NCBI GenBank assembly: GCA_947650285.1
Contig: CANTFL010000978.1
Location: forward strand, 20,331 to 84,330
Source of the DNA: Hyaloperonospora brassicae
Taxonomy: Eukaryota > Oomycota > Peronosporomycetes > Peronosporales > Peronosporaceae
Length of the DNA: 64,000 bases
Direction of reading: 5' to 3'
The notes beneath the pieces are model-generated. The model was not told the origin of the DNA. It worked only from the letters and a program-made list of their open reading frames with translations, and searched no databases. Of the stretch, positions 50,710-63,102 are shown piece after piece; position 1 is the first letter of the stretch, and each line of letters opens with the position of its first letter. The position numbers and the translations under genes are program-made.

Positions 50710-51995
50710 ATAGATGATGCGATGGCTTCGCTCCACTTAGTACCTCCTAAATTAAACCTACGCTTAATTGTGTAAAGTCGGTTTCGCTGTGAAGATAAAA
50801 TATTCCACTCCACTCTCTTGAACCCCTATGAAATTTCGGTCGATAAGTCGATCACGGCTGTGGTCCCACATTATGTAGATCGCTTTGTTTTAAGTCCCGG
50901 ATGCGTTGAACGCGCGATTTGTTTGTGCAATACGAGACGACGGTGGTAAGCCTCGGCCAGTCAGGCAGACATTGAGCCTAAATCCAAGGAAGACGAGGGA
51001 AGCCCCATCTTCTTCATCCGCGAAGTAATGATTGAATATTTCGGTCATGACACGATCTGCGTATCAGATGGTCACGGTGACGCTTAACGCTGCTAGAGCG
51101 AGGAAGTATATACCTTCGTGCAGTGTGTCCATCGCTAAAGCATTCTACACATACAAAAGCTACAAGCTTTTTCGTATTCGCGAATTTGAAACGCCTGACT
51201 AGGCATATTGTGTGCGATCAAGCTTGTTTTTATCCATCAGGGCAATATTAAGCTGTCGGACGACGTCCGAGAGTTTAAGAACCTCCTTGCTGCTAAGCAA
51301 AGTGATACTCTCCCATATGTATTTATGTACCAGTGTATGGAAGGGCTTTGTCCTAGACCTTCCATAAATGAAGTCTTCCTTGCCACTTCACCACCTTGAT
51401 AGGGACGGTCAAAATAGCGCATAACGCGGATTAAAATTCTAATTAATGAGATGGGTGAAATTGGTAAAACCCGAGCTCTACTAGATCAAGCTACGTGGGC
51501 AGTTTAGCGTCTTCACGACCTGAATCTATGGATCCCATCAATGATAGTGCTGATAATGATGAAGAACATGGGCTTCAAGTCGCTTAACTTGATCGCATTA
51601 GCATTCGATGCCAAACCTTCGAAAGCACTAGTCATTTACGTCCCGGGTGTAAATTGCGCAAGCAGCGCCAGGCCCATATGTGCCAAATCCTGGTCAAAGC
51701 CCATACCTCTGGTAAGCCATGGGAAACGTATCGCAGTAGGTGCGTGGTGGATTACTGAGGATGATCTGGGTTCTGTAGTACCTCAGAGAGGTAAAAAGGG
51801 CTCAGCTCCTTATAGCTCTGTATCAATGAAAGAAGCGTTTTGCTAGTAAGGAATTGCTTGTAGTTTAATATACAGTAAGCAAATTTGCTAAAGCTTGGAC
51901 GATTCTAATCGCATTTGGAGCATCAATTAATTATGCTCGTCATATTTTCCTGGAATCGAATTAGCCGTATAATGAATCGCTGAACGATCAAGAAA

Positions 51996-54900
51996 GTGAG
52001 CCTACAACCTTTCGCCTGCAAGACGTGTATCATGTCGCTAACGATTGTCATAAATCTAGGCGTAAAGCTCTTGGACTTTGATGGCATGGAATGGTGCTTA
52101 GGAATTGACTTCGACAAGAGATATGTTCTCATTTTAGAAACGGCGTGGCATGAACGCCATGCGCTACGGATCCAATAAAGATCTAATACCTTTGGACCAA
52201 CGCGCACGGTTTCTAGAGGAGGTTTAAAAAACTATTCGCTCTATTATATTAAAAAACAAACGCGCTATTGGCGCGTGCCGCTGCCTGGATTTACTAGTGT
52301 GCTGTAGACTAGTAGGGAGTTACTTGAACCAGGGTGTCTATGACGTAAGTCCCGAGCTAGACTCATCGATTGACGGCGGCGCGCCCCTTATTCCGTAAAG
52401 AAATTATCATGGTAGTAGTGGATAGCCAAATGATGCAAGCTTGAATGGACTAGGGCCAAAACATCTCGATCAGAGCTCAAATAATGTTCTTAAAGCGGCA
52501 CGTAAAATCCAACGAGTGAAGTTCTCGTGTTAACAAATATCTGACTTGTTGCCGGTCTATACATCAAATCTCGGATGGAGCGCATTCTGTTTGTATTAAA
52601 CCAGGTGCCTTTTTTGTTCCTATCTCTATAATGCCTAAAGTCTAGTCAACAAACGAATCAAACGTCATACCGCCAGTTTGAGACAATAATCGTCCTTGTC
52701 GCAACATAGTGAAACTATTAATAATTAGATATATCCACGTGACAATGAAATGAATATTCACATAATTAGCAGTGTTAGCATTAAAATTTTACATCTCTGA
52801 AAGCCCCGTATCAAGCTTAAAGAAATGTCAGATGGTGAGTATATTTAAGCTTGCGAGGCGGGCGACTTATCATACCTAGTGGTCCTATGCACAAGGATAA
52901 GATAAAGTCGTCATCGCTCTTGGATGAGTCTATCCTCAAGGACACAAAGAGGGCGATCGTTCCCGTAGTGGATTCTTCGAATTTTTAAAATACCATGGAC
53001 CTTTTCTATATTTTAATTAAACGATTCCAGGACGTGGGTTGTAATAATCCGCCGTCCGTATGCCTCCTGATTTAGTTGCACGTAATGAAATTGACCTGGT
53101 TCCTGTAACTGAATACTGCTTTAGCACGGCAGTGGCCTTTGCCAAAAGAGCAGTGTGACGAAGTTAAAGACTTCTTTGTGCCAAGCACGCGACAGGGATG
53201 GTTCGTGAGAGTAAGTCTATTCATTCTACGCCCACATTTTGTGTCAAAATTCCGAAAAATAAGTGGCGCATTTTTCACGCTTATAATATGCTAAACTCAG
53301 CCACCATACCGGCCCAGACAATTTTTATTGAAAGAATTTGATTTGTAATGCCAAGGCTGGATATAACAGGTCCAGTGCTCTCTAATTGTCGATAGTTACT
53401 ACCAATTTCTCATGCGAGCTAGAGATTTCCCACCAACTGCGGTTATCACCCCAAACGGTATGCATTATGCGTGGCTTGTAATTTCTTAAGGGCTTTCCAA
53501 TGACACAATCACGTTCAAAAGTCTCGTTATGCGATCGCTCAGACCTCATCGAGTCTATGCACTGACGTACTTTGGTGGCCTGTTTTTTTCCATTATCGTG
53601 CATCAAATTGTCAGTCGAACGCATACAACAATATTGATAATTTATGATTATTGCTTGAGTGCATGCGCACAAATATGATGTATGCGAAAGAGACTATATA
53701 CCTTTTTGACGCTGAAAGAATCCGAATTTTGGATCCTTCATTTGGAAGCGAGGCTAACGTGCAGAACCCGCTAAAGGTCAAAGCCATACTTGACTAACGA
53801 ATTCCTTAGAATCAATATTGATTGCGAAAGTCGGTTGGCCTCTCTAACTACTTGCACACATACTGCAAATGACGCAGATATGACTCAGCCGTTATCCGAA
53901 CTTTAAAACAATGAGATGAAATGTTTTAGACTCGTACATATAATGCTGCTATTAAAGCGGTGAGACAAGCCTATTTCAGGCCCCTGTATTCCATATGCCG
54001 GATCCCGAGCGGCCCTTCCGTGTACTGTAAACAATGTATTACGCCACTGGCCGTGATTTTTTGCAAGGTAAAATTGTTATTCATGAGTGTGTTGTCGCTT
54101 TTGAGTCTCGCCTGTTCAAAGCCGGAGAAACTAACTATGATGTTCATGACAAGTAGCAATTTGCAATTAATCAAAATCTTAATATATCCAGAGTCTATCT
54201 ACCCGGCTATAAACCTTTGTGATTTGTACCGCTCATGCGATATTATGAACTTCAACTCAGTCGTTTCATCTTAGTCATAGATTGACTCGTTGGCGTTCGC
54301 TCCTTGCCGAATACTCCTTCAAGGTAATTTTTAAGCCAAACAATCAAAATTTGTTGGCCGATGCCTTATCGAGCCGGCCTGCATATATGAGTATGCCCAT
54401 GTTAAGACTCTGTCGCTATCCATATATGGCTGGATTTGCTTGGACTATGCCCGTAAAAATCACTTTGTAGCTCTTCTATGTGCTCTTGGGTACGAAACGT
54501 TTTTAAGACCCAGACATACATTTGTCGGCATGACTACGTGCGAGGATACACATATATTGCACCAATCAAGGCATGTTGTGACACTTCACGGATGGTGAAG
54601 ATCATCCTCGTATCCTAGTTCCACACGATGATTAATACAGTATTGTATCCTCTGTAAGGTGGATGATACTGCGTTAAGCGATCATTTAGTTAAGAAACCC
54701 TGTAGCTCTGTGAGCAAACATGAATGGTGTTTAGTACTATACAAATGGGTAAGAAAGTATGTGCGTACGTGCTAAGCGTGTCATTAAGCCGAAACCTCAT
54801 CTCATTCGTCTGCACCACAGCCAATTTATTTATACCCTCCGGGTGTAGGAAATACACACGAATGAACTTTGTGTTTGTCCAATCGAATGATACGAAAGTT

Positions 54901-56110
54901 AACAGTGGAATTGTGGTATATGTTGATGTGCTGAGATAGATAACTAACTTGCCAACTGTGCCGTATATTTTTAAGGTTGAAGGTACAGCTACGCTGTGAA
55001 TAGACCGAGTATTTCGTCGCTACGGTTCGCCTGTGACAATCATCTCTAATAAAGATCCCCGCTTCACTGAAGACTTTGATAGTTCGCCTTTGAGATGCTA
55101 GGTACATGATCGGACATGTCCTAACGGGTCAGCTGCAGACCAATAATCAAACTGAGTAAGTGAATTGCGTGATAGATGATATATTACGCAATGTTTGCGC
55201 TGATATGTTGAAACGTTAGATTCGCTTTTCCCTGTCGTTATATGTGTGTTGAGAAACCGCTGTTGATACCTCTACAGGTTTCAATCCTTTTAATATAATC
55301 AGACTCACACAACCTCGTGTTCCGTTAACACTTTTAATACGTAGATTAGGCCTTGGTTGAGGAGCGGTTGTCGATCTGCTTGCTGAAATCAGCCCTGCCA
55401 ATTTTTATAAACAGGTAAGCAAGTATCTCACAACGCGATTGATTGTCACAAGGCATGTGCGTGATGCACTGGCTGATAGCCAAGAAATACAGAAAAAAGT
55501 TGATGCTAGTGCCGCTATTTGTTACAAAGTAATGGGGTCGGACACCAAGTATCGCTCAATGCAGAAAATACATATACATGTAGTGTCCGCTGTCATTTAA
55601 AAAAATTTGCGTCCGCGTTTTATTGTACCCTTCACAGTCGTCTCTAATAAGGTACTTGCGTATACGCTAAACCTTTGGTGCAAACTGCGCACACACCTTG
55701 TGTTCTAGGATGGCTATCCAAAGCCGCATCGGGACCCGTCCCTCGTGAACTATATGACGCTTGCGTCGATGCACTAAACCCAGCCATAGCTCGCTGTATC
55801 TAAAACAAGTTGTCAAGCTGAGCCTTCGAAACTGTTAAGCCCAACCATACGGTATGAAGACGAGCTTGCGCCGCGTCGATCGCACTCCAGGTCTTATCTA
55901 AGGTCTCGCGGAAAAAATCTAATTCGGGAATTAGCTTCTCGTTCTCCCGATTTGTTACACCGTACAACACCGAAGCTGCTTGATCAGCAATTGAACCATC
56001 AGTTGCATGTGGTAAAACTCCTAAAACGACGTCGTCGAAAGGGTCAATACCACAATTTGGTAAAGTGGAGTGGGCTCCGGAGTCGGAAACTCATAGGAGT
56101 TTATTGTACT
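51996..56110 (+). pseudogene. Ty3/Gypsy polyprotein with chromodomain, decayed
   Basis: The order of domains is that of a chromodomain Gypsy. Protease C-terminal part: INLGVKLLDFDGMEWCLGID with LILETAWHERH (about 52050-52165). RT: TFCVKIPKNKWRIFHAYN from about 53230, and the active-site block at 53568-53579. RNase H end: LTRWRSLLAEYSF with LADALSSRPAY (about 54280-54390). Integrase: NSGIVVYVD (about 54900), DPRFTEDF (about 55050), NNQTE (about 55145), then the C-terminal region TRLIVTRHVRDALADSQEIQ near 55440. Chromodomain: LHVVKLLKRRRRKGQYHNLV (about 56000). The RT motif YFDD reads YFGG. The two integrase Asp positions read Asn (RMNFVF and SNKDPRF). Stops are frequent. An upstream stretch (about 50880-51400) is probably gag but has no diagnostic motif. 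Confidence 0.8.
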
Positions 56111-57399
56111 TCTTCGGGAGTATTTTCCATTCGCCGTATAAACTTAATCATAGCTACAATTTTACTCCTAAGACCGAGAACGCTTTTCATCAATTGTGGT
56201 GGGAGGAAGCGGGATAATCCGAATTACATGGCCGGAAGTCGCGGCTACCGCCATAGACAAATCATGGCGTTAGCAATTACGCAACTGGTAATCGGACTGG
56301 AGCTTGGGTTATTCGTGCCGAAGTTTTCGTTCAAGAAGAATATATGTCACATCGGTACGTGCTCTTAGATCCGTCATACTGCTGAGGTGTCGTTTTTGAT
56401 ACACCCAGCGAATTTAGTGTTTATTCCTCTTCGGTCAGTTTTGAGCGAAAACAGTATGGGCACGCCCTGAATCTGTCAAATTGGGACACCACGAGCTATG
56501 CTCTGAAGGTGCGCTATATATTAACCTAGCGTAGTTAATTTAGGCTCATATACCTATTTTAAGTGCCTGGCGAAAGGCAATGTCCGCGCGTGAGGTCGCC
56601 TATAGGCTTATGGTCCATGTTAACCGACTACGGCTCACAGCTTAACAGAGTCTTTCATCTACGTCAGGTCTTGTAAATACATATCTGCAATGGATTTTGA
56701 GTACTCTATCGGCCTAGAGATCAGCGCAAACTATTATCTTCTGCTGAAGGATAAACTCTTGATGCTTATCAAGCGAGTTGGTGAGTATGTACTCCAACAT
56801 TTCTTGAATGATGCTCGAAACCGATGCGTTGGCTTAAACACGCTTGGCGAACGAATTGGGTGCCGTATGAGGCTTTGTCTCAGATACAATTGATCTGAAC
56901 ATCTTCCATTCTTCACCATGGACACTGGTATCGGTACCTTAGTACATCTCCTTATCGAGATTGAGATAAAAGTAAAGAATCTGAGACTCGGGGGGGCGAT
57001 GCCATGGTTTTTAGTGGTTTAAGCAAACCATGAAGTCAGGCGCGCACACACAGTCGTATCCAAGGAAATAAATCGATTGAAGTTTGTGATAGCGTCAGTA
57101 TGGTGGGTGATGGTGTATGAGTTGCACGTCGGTTGGTACCAACACAAAATTAGAAATAAACGCCAGGGATGAGATCCGCAACATTGTTTTACGTATAAAT
57201 ATAGCAAACAATTTTTTCATACTATATAATCCTCCTATCAAAGCTGCATGTTGGCCAAGCGCAAACGAATTTTGTACAAGTTCAGTGCAACCGAAACGCG
57301 TATTACGATAAACTACGAACGTCTCATGTCAGATGGCTGTAATATGGGTATATGTTTATTAAAATAACAGCAGTTCGATACTTGAAGCTTATTTTAATT

Positions 57400-59270
57400 C
57401 AGGTCCCGATTTTAGCGGTGTCACTCCATCAAGATGACGTCGGAATCAAAGGGAACATCATCCAGATCATGACAGAGCTTTTGTCGAAAGAACATCGAAT
57501 TCACCGATTTACAAGTGATGAAGGAGGAAACTGCGTAAATGCTAAGCTCAAATCATACTTGTAGCAAAGGCATCCGACTTATACCCTCGCATGCTTATGT
57601 GCCAGAAGAGAATGCACTAATTGATTATTTTAATGGTGTTTTAGTAAACAAGATGCGAGCAGCGATGAATGCCGCTGATCTTACAACGAACATGTGACCA
57701 GAAGTGCTTCGCTATATTGTAGACATAAATGACATTACTGCAACATGAGCACTAAATGGAATAACATCATCAGAGAAGTTGAAGGAGCTGTACCGGATGT
57801 CAGTAGAATGAAGGTATGTGCATCTTTTTAATTAGTGCATTTGCCAAGAGTGATAAAATTACGCAGGTAAGCCTCAAGTCAGGTCCAGGACTGCTTCTAG
57901 TATTCTCCCTGGGTACGACTGGATACAGATTGCTGAGTTTTAGGACCGGTGACATCATGAAAGCTCGACATGTTCGATTTAGTGAAGATTTAAGAGTGAG
58001 CAAGCATTTCTTGTTTGAATTATTCAAGGAAAAGCGATGTACTGATGTAAAAATTATGTTTGTAACTCTTCCAGCGGAATACGTGGCTATAAAAGGTGTG
58101 CGTAGTAGTTAAGAACAAAAAGTGCAAGCAGATATACATAGATGGATTACTGCGATACAGGGAACGAGCGGCCTACAATGGCACGCATTATCATTGGGCG
58201 ACATCGTCGAGTAGTGACGAGTTAGACCTGAATGAAGAAGAAGATTTATCGCACAACTCGCGGATGACGGTACAAGGAGCAGCGAAAACTCACCTGACAA
58301 GACCAGTACTCCAAAGTGCGTATGCGTCATCTTGAACTAATGTACGCAAAAGAATGGTGTGTTTCCGACAACCGCCGAATGCAAACATCGCTTCAAAAGG
58401 ACCCAAAAAAAGGTCAACGCGATGAAGCGTCAGGCTAAGAGGTATTAAGGTAATGGCAGAATATGTGAGTGCGTACTTATTCGAGAGCAAGGCGAGTACT
58501 TCGGTCATATACCGACACAAAATTGGTTACTTTCGTTTGTATATTAGGGTACGCAAACTTAAATCTATATCTAATATATTTCAACGACATTAACTGAGAG
58601 TTAATAGCAGATTTTCAGATTATGTGGTAATCGTACTGCGATTTTCACTCTCAAGGATTTTTGTGCACATTGATGGGATTAAACCGGCAGTTATCATGTT
58701 AAGGAATAGCCTACTGCACCACTACCCCAAAGAATCACCCCTATAACTGAACAAGTACATTTAGCTTGTACTATCGTAAATACGAAGCTATATTATGATA
58801 TGACATGAAAGTGCTTGTCTACAATTACGCTAACCACGCAAATTATCCAGACACCTCACGATTAGTAAATGTTTTTTTCTTAAACGAAACGGATGGAGCT
58901 TTCGGAAAAGATCAAGACATAAAGGCAGTAACAAATAACATGTGCGAGTCGTATCACAGTCCTACCAGCCTGTGCGTCAAGCAAATTATGTGGGATCTCG
59001 AAATATTTGCAGAGTTGAACTTGGAACAAAATCCTTTTGAACTGCGAAAGGCCAACTAAAGCACGCTAACAATCTGCTTTACTGCCAGTGACTACAATGA
59101 AGCAATTCAATACGCAAAGAATAGCAACAACATTGCATAAATGGTCGAAAAGAAGCTTTTCACGATGCGGTATGTCTCGACCGAAGTTAGCGTTGCAGGC
59201 ATCTTCGCCAAAGATCTTGGACCTCAGAAATTAAACAATTAAGGACAATGAGTAGGTGTGACAAGTGTAC
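57400..59270 (+). pseudogene. Ty1/Copia integrase-to-RNase H fragment
   Basis: IMTELLSKEHRIHRFTSDEG (about 57460-57520) matches the Copia integrase around its second catalytic Asp. ARHVRFSEDLRVSKHFL and TLPAEY (about 57960-58085) match the integrase-RT junction. From 58805, ANYPDTSRLVNVFFLNETDG, VTNNMCESYH and LCVKQIMWDLEI match Copia RNase H, followed by YVSTEVSVAGIFAKDLGPQK near 59190. The first RNase H Asp appears replaced (YNYANH). No RT active site (Y-x-DD) was found between about 58100 and 58800, so most of the RT is deleted. It sits downstream of the Gypsy chromodomain in the same orientation and ends about 360 bp before the right repeat. Confidence 0.75.
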
Positions 59271-59624
59271 AGATAAGGATTAGACATCGAGCCGCATGAA
59301 GACTAGAGAGTGAATTTCGGAAAGTATGAGCAATTTCTCATTATTGGAAAAGGAAGGTCACGTTATTTATCTAACTTCCTGGACTCGACAATAGAGACTG
59401 GGAGTGACGTGTGACTTTAAGTATTGTACGAACTACTGACTGATGGTTGAAGATTGATTTATCGGCACGAGTCATGGCGATTAACGGGGTTTTCCGTTAG
59501 AAAATTCCTTTTCGTGCTAGAAGCACGTTGCTTATGCTTACATGTATATGATATTGATCAATCAATCCCACTCTGATATCTACATCCTGTACGCACTTCG
59601 CTGCCATATAAGAGACAACAGAAC

Positions 59625-59988
59625 ACCGTATAATTTGTTAAGGGATGATGTGTTTCATCCATTAAATATTATATCTATGAGATGTATTAATTAAAATAAT
59701 AGTGTATAGATTAAGCACGTTTAGGCTGAGGTGTTCTGTAAGATATCAACAAATAAGGTTTAGTTCCTCTTTGGATCTATCTGAGACACGTGTCTTCTAA
59801 AGGCGTCTTTAATTATTAGAAAGTCAAGTCTGCATAAGCCATAGACTCGTTAGCACATTGTGGAGTCGATTCACTGAATCGATAAGGTCTCTTGAACAAG
59901 GACCTGGAGATGTAATCTCGTTGACTCATTGAGTCGGGATCTTGTAAATAGCTGCTTTGCTCACTGAGCACATAAAGCTTTCTTCTGT
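59625..59988 (+). repeat. Right direct repeat (3' LTR) of the 9.6-kb element
   Basis: Same 364 bp as 50346-50709 with five differences (for example gtgtgtcat versus gtgtttcat, taggcac versus taagcac). The palindrome series is fully conserved. Confidence 0.92.
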
Positions 59989-60528
59989 CTAGGACCTGTG
60001 ATATCTCTCTACATTTTAGTGCCTTTGCAACATCGAAAGCGACACCCTAAACGCAAGACACGCTTGTTGCGGCTATTTCGAGCGGCAGGATACGTAGCTA
60101 ATGATATCAAGTCTGCCGCTAACGACATCATTGTTGCGCTTTCCACAACTGAAGGATAGACGAGCGAAGAACGCTATGGACGCTGGGGATTCTGTCTATG
60201 TGCAGGCTTTCTCAGTTCAAGGTGCTGTAAAGGTGAATACGACCTTCATCGGAAATAATTTTAACTACTAGACGTATCCCTCTTATGCCGAGCACCGCGT
60301 AATATAGGGCCTTGCGCTAAATTTTGGGAACCTGATCATCTCGATACAAGACTTTGCGCGACGGCTCTCTGATGTCCGAATACTAGTGTCACCTAATATA
60401 TGTAGTAGTGGTCGCCACGGCAACGTTATTGCCAAGCGACGTAATATGACGAGTCGTACGTGTGCCCCACTGTTCCCGACCTCCTTGCAAATTTATAAAC
60501 GTGCACTCTGCACCTTCTGTCAATACGC

Positions 60529-60723
60529 TTGTGCAATGGCTTTGTAACGAAGCACGCTTTGTGTCAATTTGAGACAAGGTTGTGTGCACCCGACGTCACG
60601 TACACGTGGCATGAGAAAGCGCAGCAAAGTAGGCAGAACTCGAGAATTTTGTCTAAGGGAAAAAGTATAAATGTCGGTAATATCGTTATGTTTCTTAACA
60701 AACCATCTTTTGTCTTTTGCTAA
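60529..60723 (+). pseudogene. Possible Gypsy integrase C-terminal scrap
   Basis: The frame contains WHEKAQQSRQNSRILSKGKS followed by INVGNIVMFL. This resembles the basic linker and N-x-G-D-hydrophobic block at the C-terminus of Gypsy integrases. It is short and isolated, and its upstream neighbourhood is unreadable, so it may be chance. Confidence 0.25.
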
Positions 60724-60965
60724 CTCTATTGAACTACAATATCCTATGTGGGTTTCTTGCTCACCACCCATTGCGCACGTCCAGCAGCGATTGGTAATTA
60801 ATCTGGTTGGTGTTCCGTGAACATCAACCATCAGGTGGAGCAACCCATCAAAGAAATTATACCCTCGGAGGTAATATTCCTATAACCTTACTCCTTGTGA
60901 GTAATGTCAATTGAATATTTTCTGTAACGATAATGTACAAAATTAATACGAAAATATCAATTTTG

Positions 60966-60988
60966 TGTAACGGGCTCAGCCCGTTACA
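60966..60988. repeat. 23-bp palindrome, probable LTR terminus
   Basis: tgtaacgggct and its exact inverse agcccgttaca are separated by a single c. The TG...CA ends and the position just 5' of a gag-like frame suggest the start of a Gypsy LTR, or two LTR ends fused. The following ccttcccccttgg is pyrimidine-rich. Confidence 0.6.
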
Positions 60989-61105
60989 TCCTTCCCCCTT
61001 GGACTATCAGTCACTACAGTGAGTAATCTATTGATTGGTGACAGAGTGACCACCGTTAAATCTCTCTGTGAAAAAAGGAGGACTTGTTGGTTCTGTCCGA
61101 CGCAT

Positions 61106-62899
61106 TCAGACTTTCAGTGTGTGACGAGTGTGTCCATGCGCTGCGCGAACAATTCCGTCAATAAAGCGACTAAAAGCATCCGTGCAGCCATAGAACAGGC
61201 TGTCCAAGACTCAGTAGCAGATGTCAAAACAACTGCTGCTGCCTGTAATTAGCCTGCAATTCCCGTATTTGAACGAGCTCTTAATTATCCACGTGATACT
61301 ACTTCACCCGCATCTTCGGCTGTGGGAGGTAGTCTTACGGACTAAGATCCCGAGATACAAGTGGTGCGAGTCCGATCCCCCATCCGACTCAAAGTCGTGC
61401 ATAGAGCCCGACCGTAAGGTTGCGGATTCTACGACTGCTGCGCCCCGCGGCAGTCTTGATGAAGACTTGTGCCATGCGATGTTCGGTTTATTTGACGGGT
61501 CTGTGAAATCGTCGTCGGCATAGAATCAATTGCGCTCGTATTCGCACGCGACAAGTGCTAAATTGAGAATGTAAGTTCTCATGAGAATATCGATGACTTC
61601 TCGCAGGGTCATCGTTTCCATATTCGCAGCAAAACTAGGTATTGCGGCAATCGTGGTGCTAGCTTTTATGATGGCACCACGAAGGAAGCAGGATCGCAAC
61701 GATTTGTGATGTACATCTGAAATTAAGCCATTGATTATTACCTTGAGCGAGTTGAGACTGTGGTATGGTTATACCACTAAGAGTTGTATAATCTCTTTCT
61801 TTGACTCGCCAATGATCCATGGGCTTGATCCCAGTGCGTGTGATTACCCCAATGCGAAAGAGTTTTACATTGATGTCTTTTCAGACATCGATAATACCAC
61901 GTTAATTACAAACATACATATTTTAGTTGGTTCAGGCGTGAAATTCTTTCAATAACAACATCGATAATGTTGGCCGTGCCGCTTGACTAGAAAAACTTAC
62001 TGGAGATCGCAATAAGTTTAAGCTGAATTCCATTTCCGGGGGTCGGTTTAGATTGCACCTATATTCTCGAGAGGCGGGTTTAAATTGCCTTCCGTGGGGA
62101 GATAAATGTCAGAGCTGTATTGACAACTCTGTTTGCGCACCTAGGGGTGCCTTCCTCCGTATCCAACCCTACCAGAAGGCGCGTATCTCTTCCAAGATGT
62201 ACAAAGTGATTGAAACTTAACAATTCGTTTACGAATGCGCCGGGCGCTTTTTCGACGATGGTCCTTCTCCAAAAGGTGTGTCATATCATCCTGCTCGACG
62301 AGACCGGCCACATCCATCATCAGATGGGAGCATGGCTCCCAGCTGCTCCACGAGGATGGATTCCCCCGCCATTGGGAGAGGCAATTCGTCCTTTATTACA
62401 AATTGCCGCGACGAATTAAAAATACGCTCCGCAAGATGATGTTGACCACTGTGTAAGTCCACCAAAGAATGTGGAGGAGGAGCAAAACCCTCCTCCAAGT
62501 CGTTTGGCTCACCATCTCGACTAGTACGAGATAAATCGCGTAATCGATCGATCGCGTGAGGAGTTAAGGCACGAGCGGGACAAGCCCTACTATCTGACTG
62601 ATTCCTTGCAGCAGCACCAAAAAGATCAGGAGACCGATCGGGCAAAGGATCGTGATAAATTCGCCCTAGCTCAACTTCAGATTGAGCGGTATGTCCACTA
62701 TTTCATCGAAGAGCTGTGAACAGCTCGCAGAAATATTTCTGAACTGCGTCAAGAGGTCCTTACGTTACGCGTCCAGAAAAATCGCCTGGAGCGCGAGCAC
62801 ACGAACCTAATGGAGGTTCTTGAACGTGGGGGGTATATTCGTCGTCGAAAGAGGGTTCGTACTGACAGTACGGGCGGAGAAGCGTTACGTAAGACGTAG
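61106..62899 (+). pseudogene. Gag-like coiled-coil protein of a second retroelement, decayed
   Basis: A likely retroelement gag. Readable pieces in shifting plus frames: TKSIRAAIEQAVQDSVADVK (about 61170); a Cys-rich CLPWGDKCQSCIDNSVCAPR (about 62080-62145), possibly metal-binding; HEDGFPRHWERQFVLYYKLP near 62350-62410; YAPQDDVDHC (about 62430); then a charged coiled coil (ISELRQEVLTLRVQKNRLER) ending VLERGGYIRRRKRVRTDS and a TAG at 62897-62899. At least two in-frame stops and two frame changes interrupt it. It resembles the frame at 27783-30250 in style (coiled coil, plus strand, facing a minus-strand pol) but not in sequence. Function is inferred. Confidence 0.5.
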
Positions 62900-62919
62900 G
62901 ATGCGTGCGCATCCTACGT
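62894..62919. repeat. 12-bp stem hairpin at the gag-like stop
   Basis: acgtaggatgcg, loop tg, cgcatcctacgt: a perfect stem. The TAG stop (62897-62899) lies within the left arm. It may belong to an adjoining LTR or act as an RNA 3'-end structure. Confidence 0.9.
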
Positions 62920-62979
62920 GGAAGCTACATTGTGTATGTGTGCCTTACTGGCGTAGCACACGAGAGGAGCCGATATACT

Positions 62980-63003
62980 TGGGCAGTACTTGACTACTGC
63001 CCA
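62980..63003. repeat. 9-bp stem hairpin
   Basis: tgggcagta, loop cttgac, tactgccca. It follows the hairpin at 62894 by 60 bp in what is probably LTR sequence (about 62890-63100). Confidence 0.9.
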
Positions 63004-63102
63004 CGTCAGTTGCTACATGTCCAGGTAGGTTTACCATACATAGTAGGACCAAGTCGCCCTCGATAAATGAAAGAACAGTTGCTTTTCAATTCTTGTCAGA
63101 AC

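Larger units (their letters stand above)
50346..59988 (+). mobile_element. LTR retroelement with chimeric Gypsy plus Copia interior
   Basis: Direct 364-bp repeats with 98.6% identity bound a 9.6-kb plus-strand element. In order it holds a presumed gag region (about 50880-51400), Gypsy protease, RT, RNase H, integrase and chromodomain (to about 56110), then a Copia integrase-to-RNase H fragment (about 57400-59270). All internal frames are broken. The distance from the left repeat to gag suits a Gypsy 5' LTR. The distance from the Copia RNase H end to the right repeat suits a Copia 3' LTR. Which half owns the repeats is open. The string ctag occurs close to both outer flanks (50340-50343 and 59989-59992), a weak target-duplication candidate. 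Confidence 0.7.

Noticed and set aside
62286..62645. 119-codon minus-strand frame
   Set aside because: It is antisense to the charged coiled-coil part of the gag-like frame, a common source of long shadow frames.
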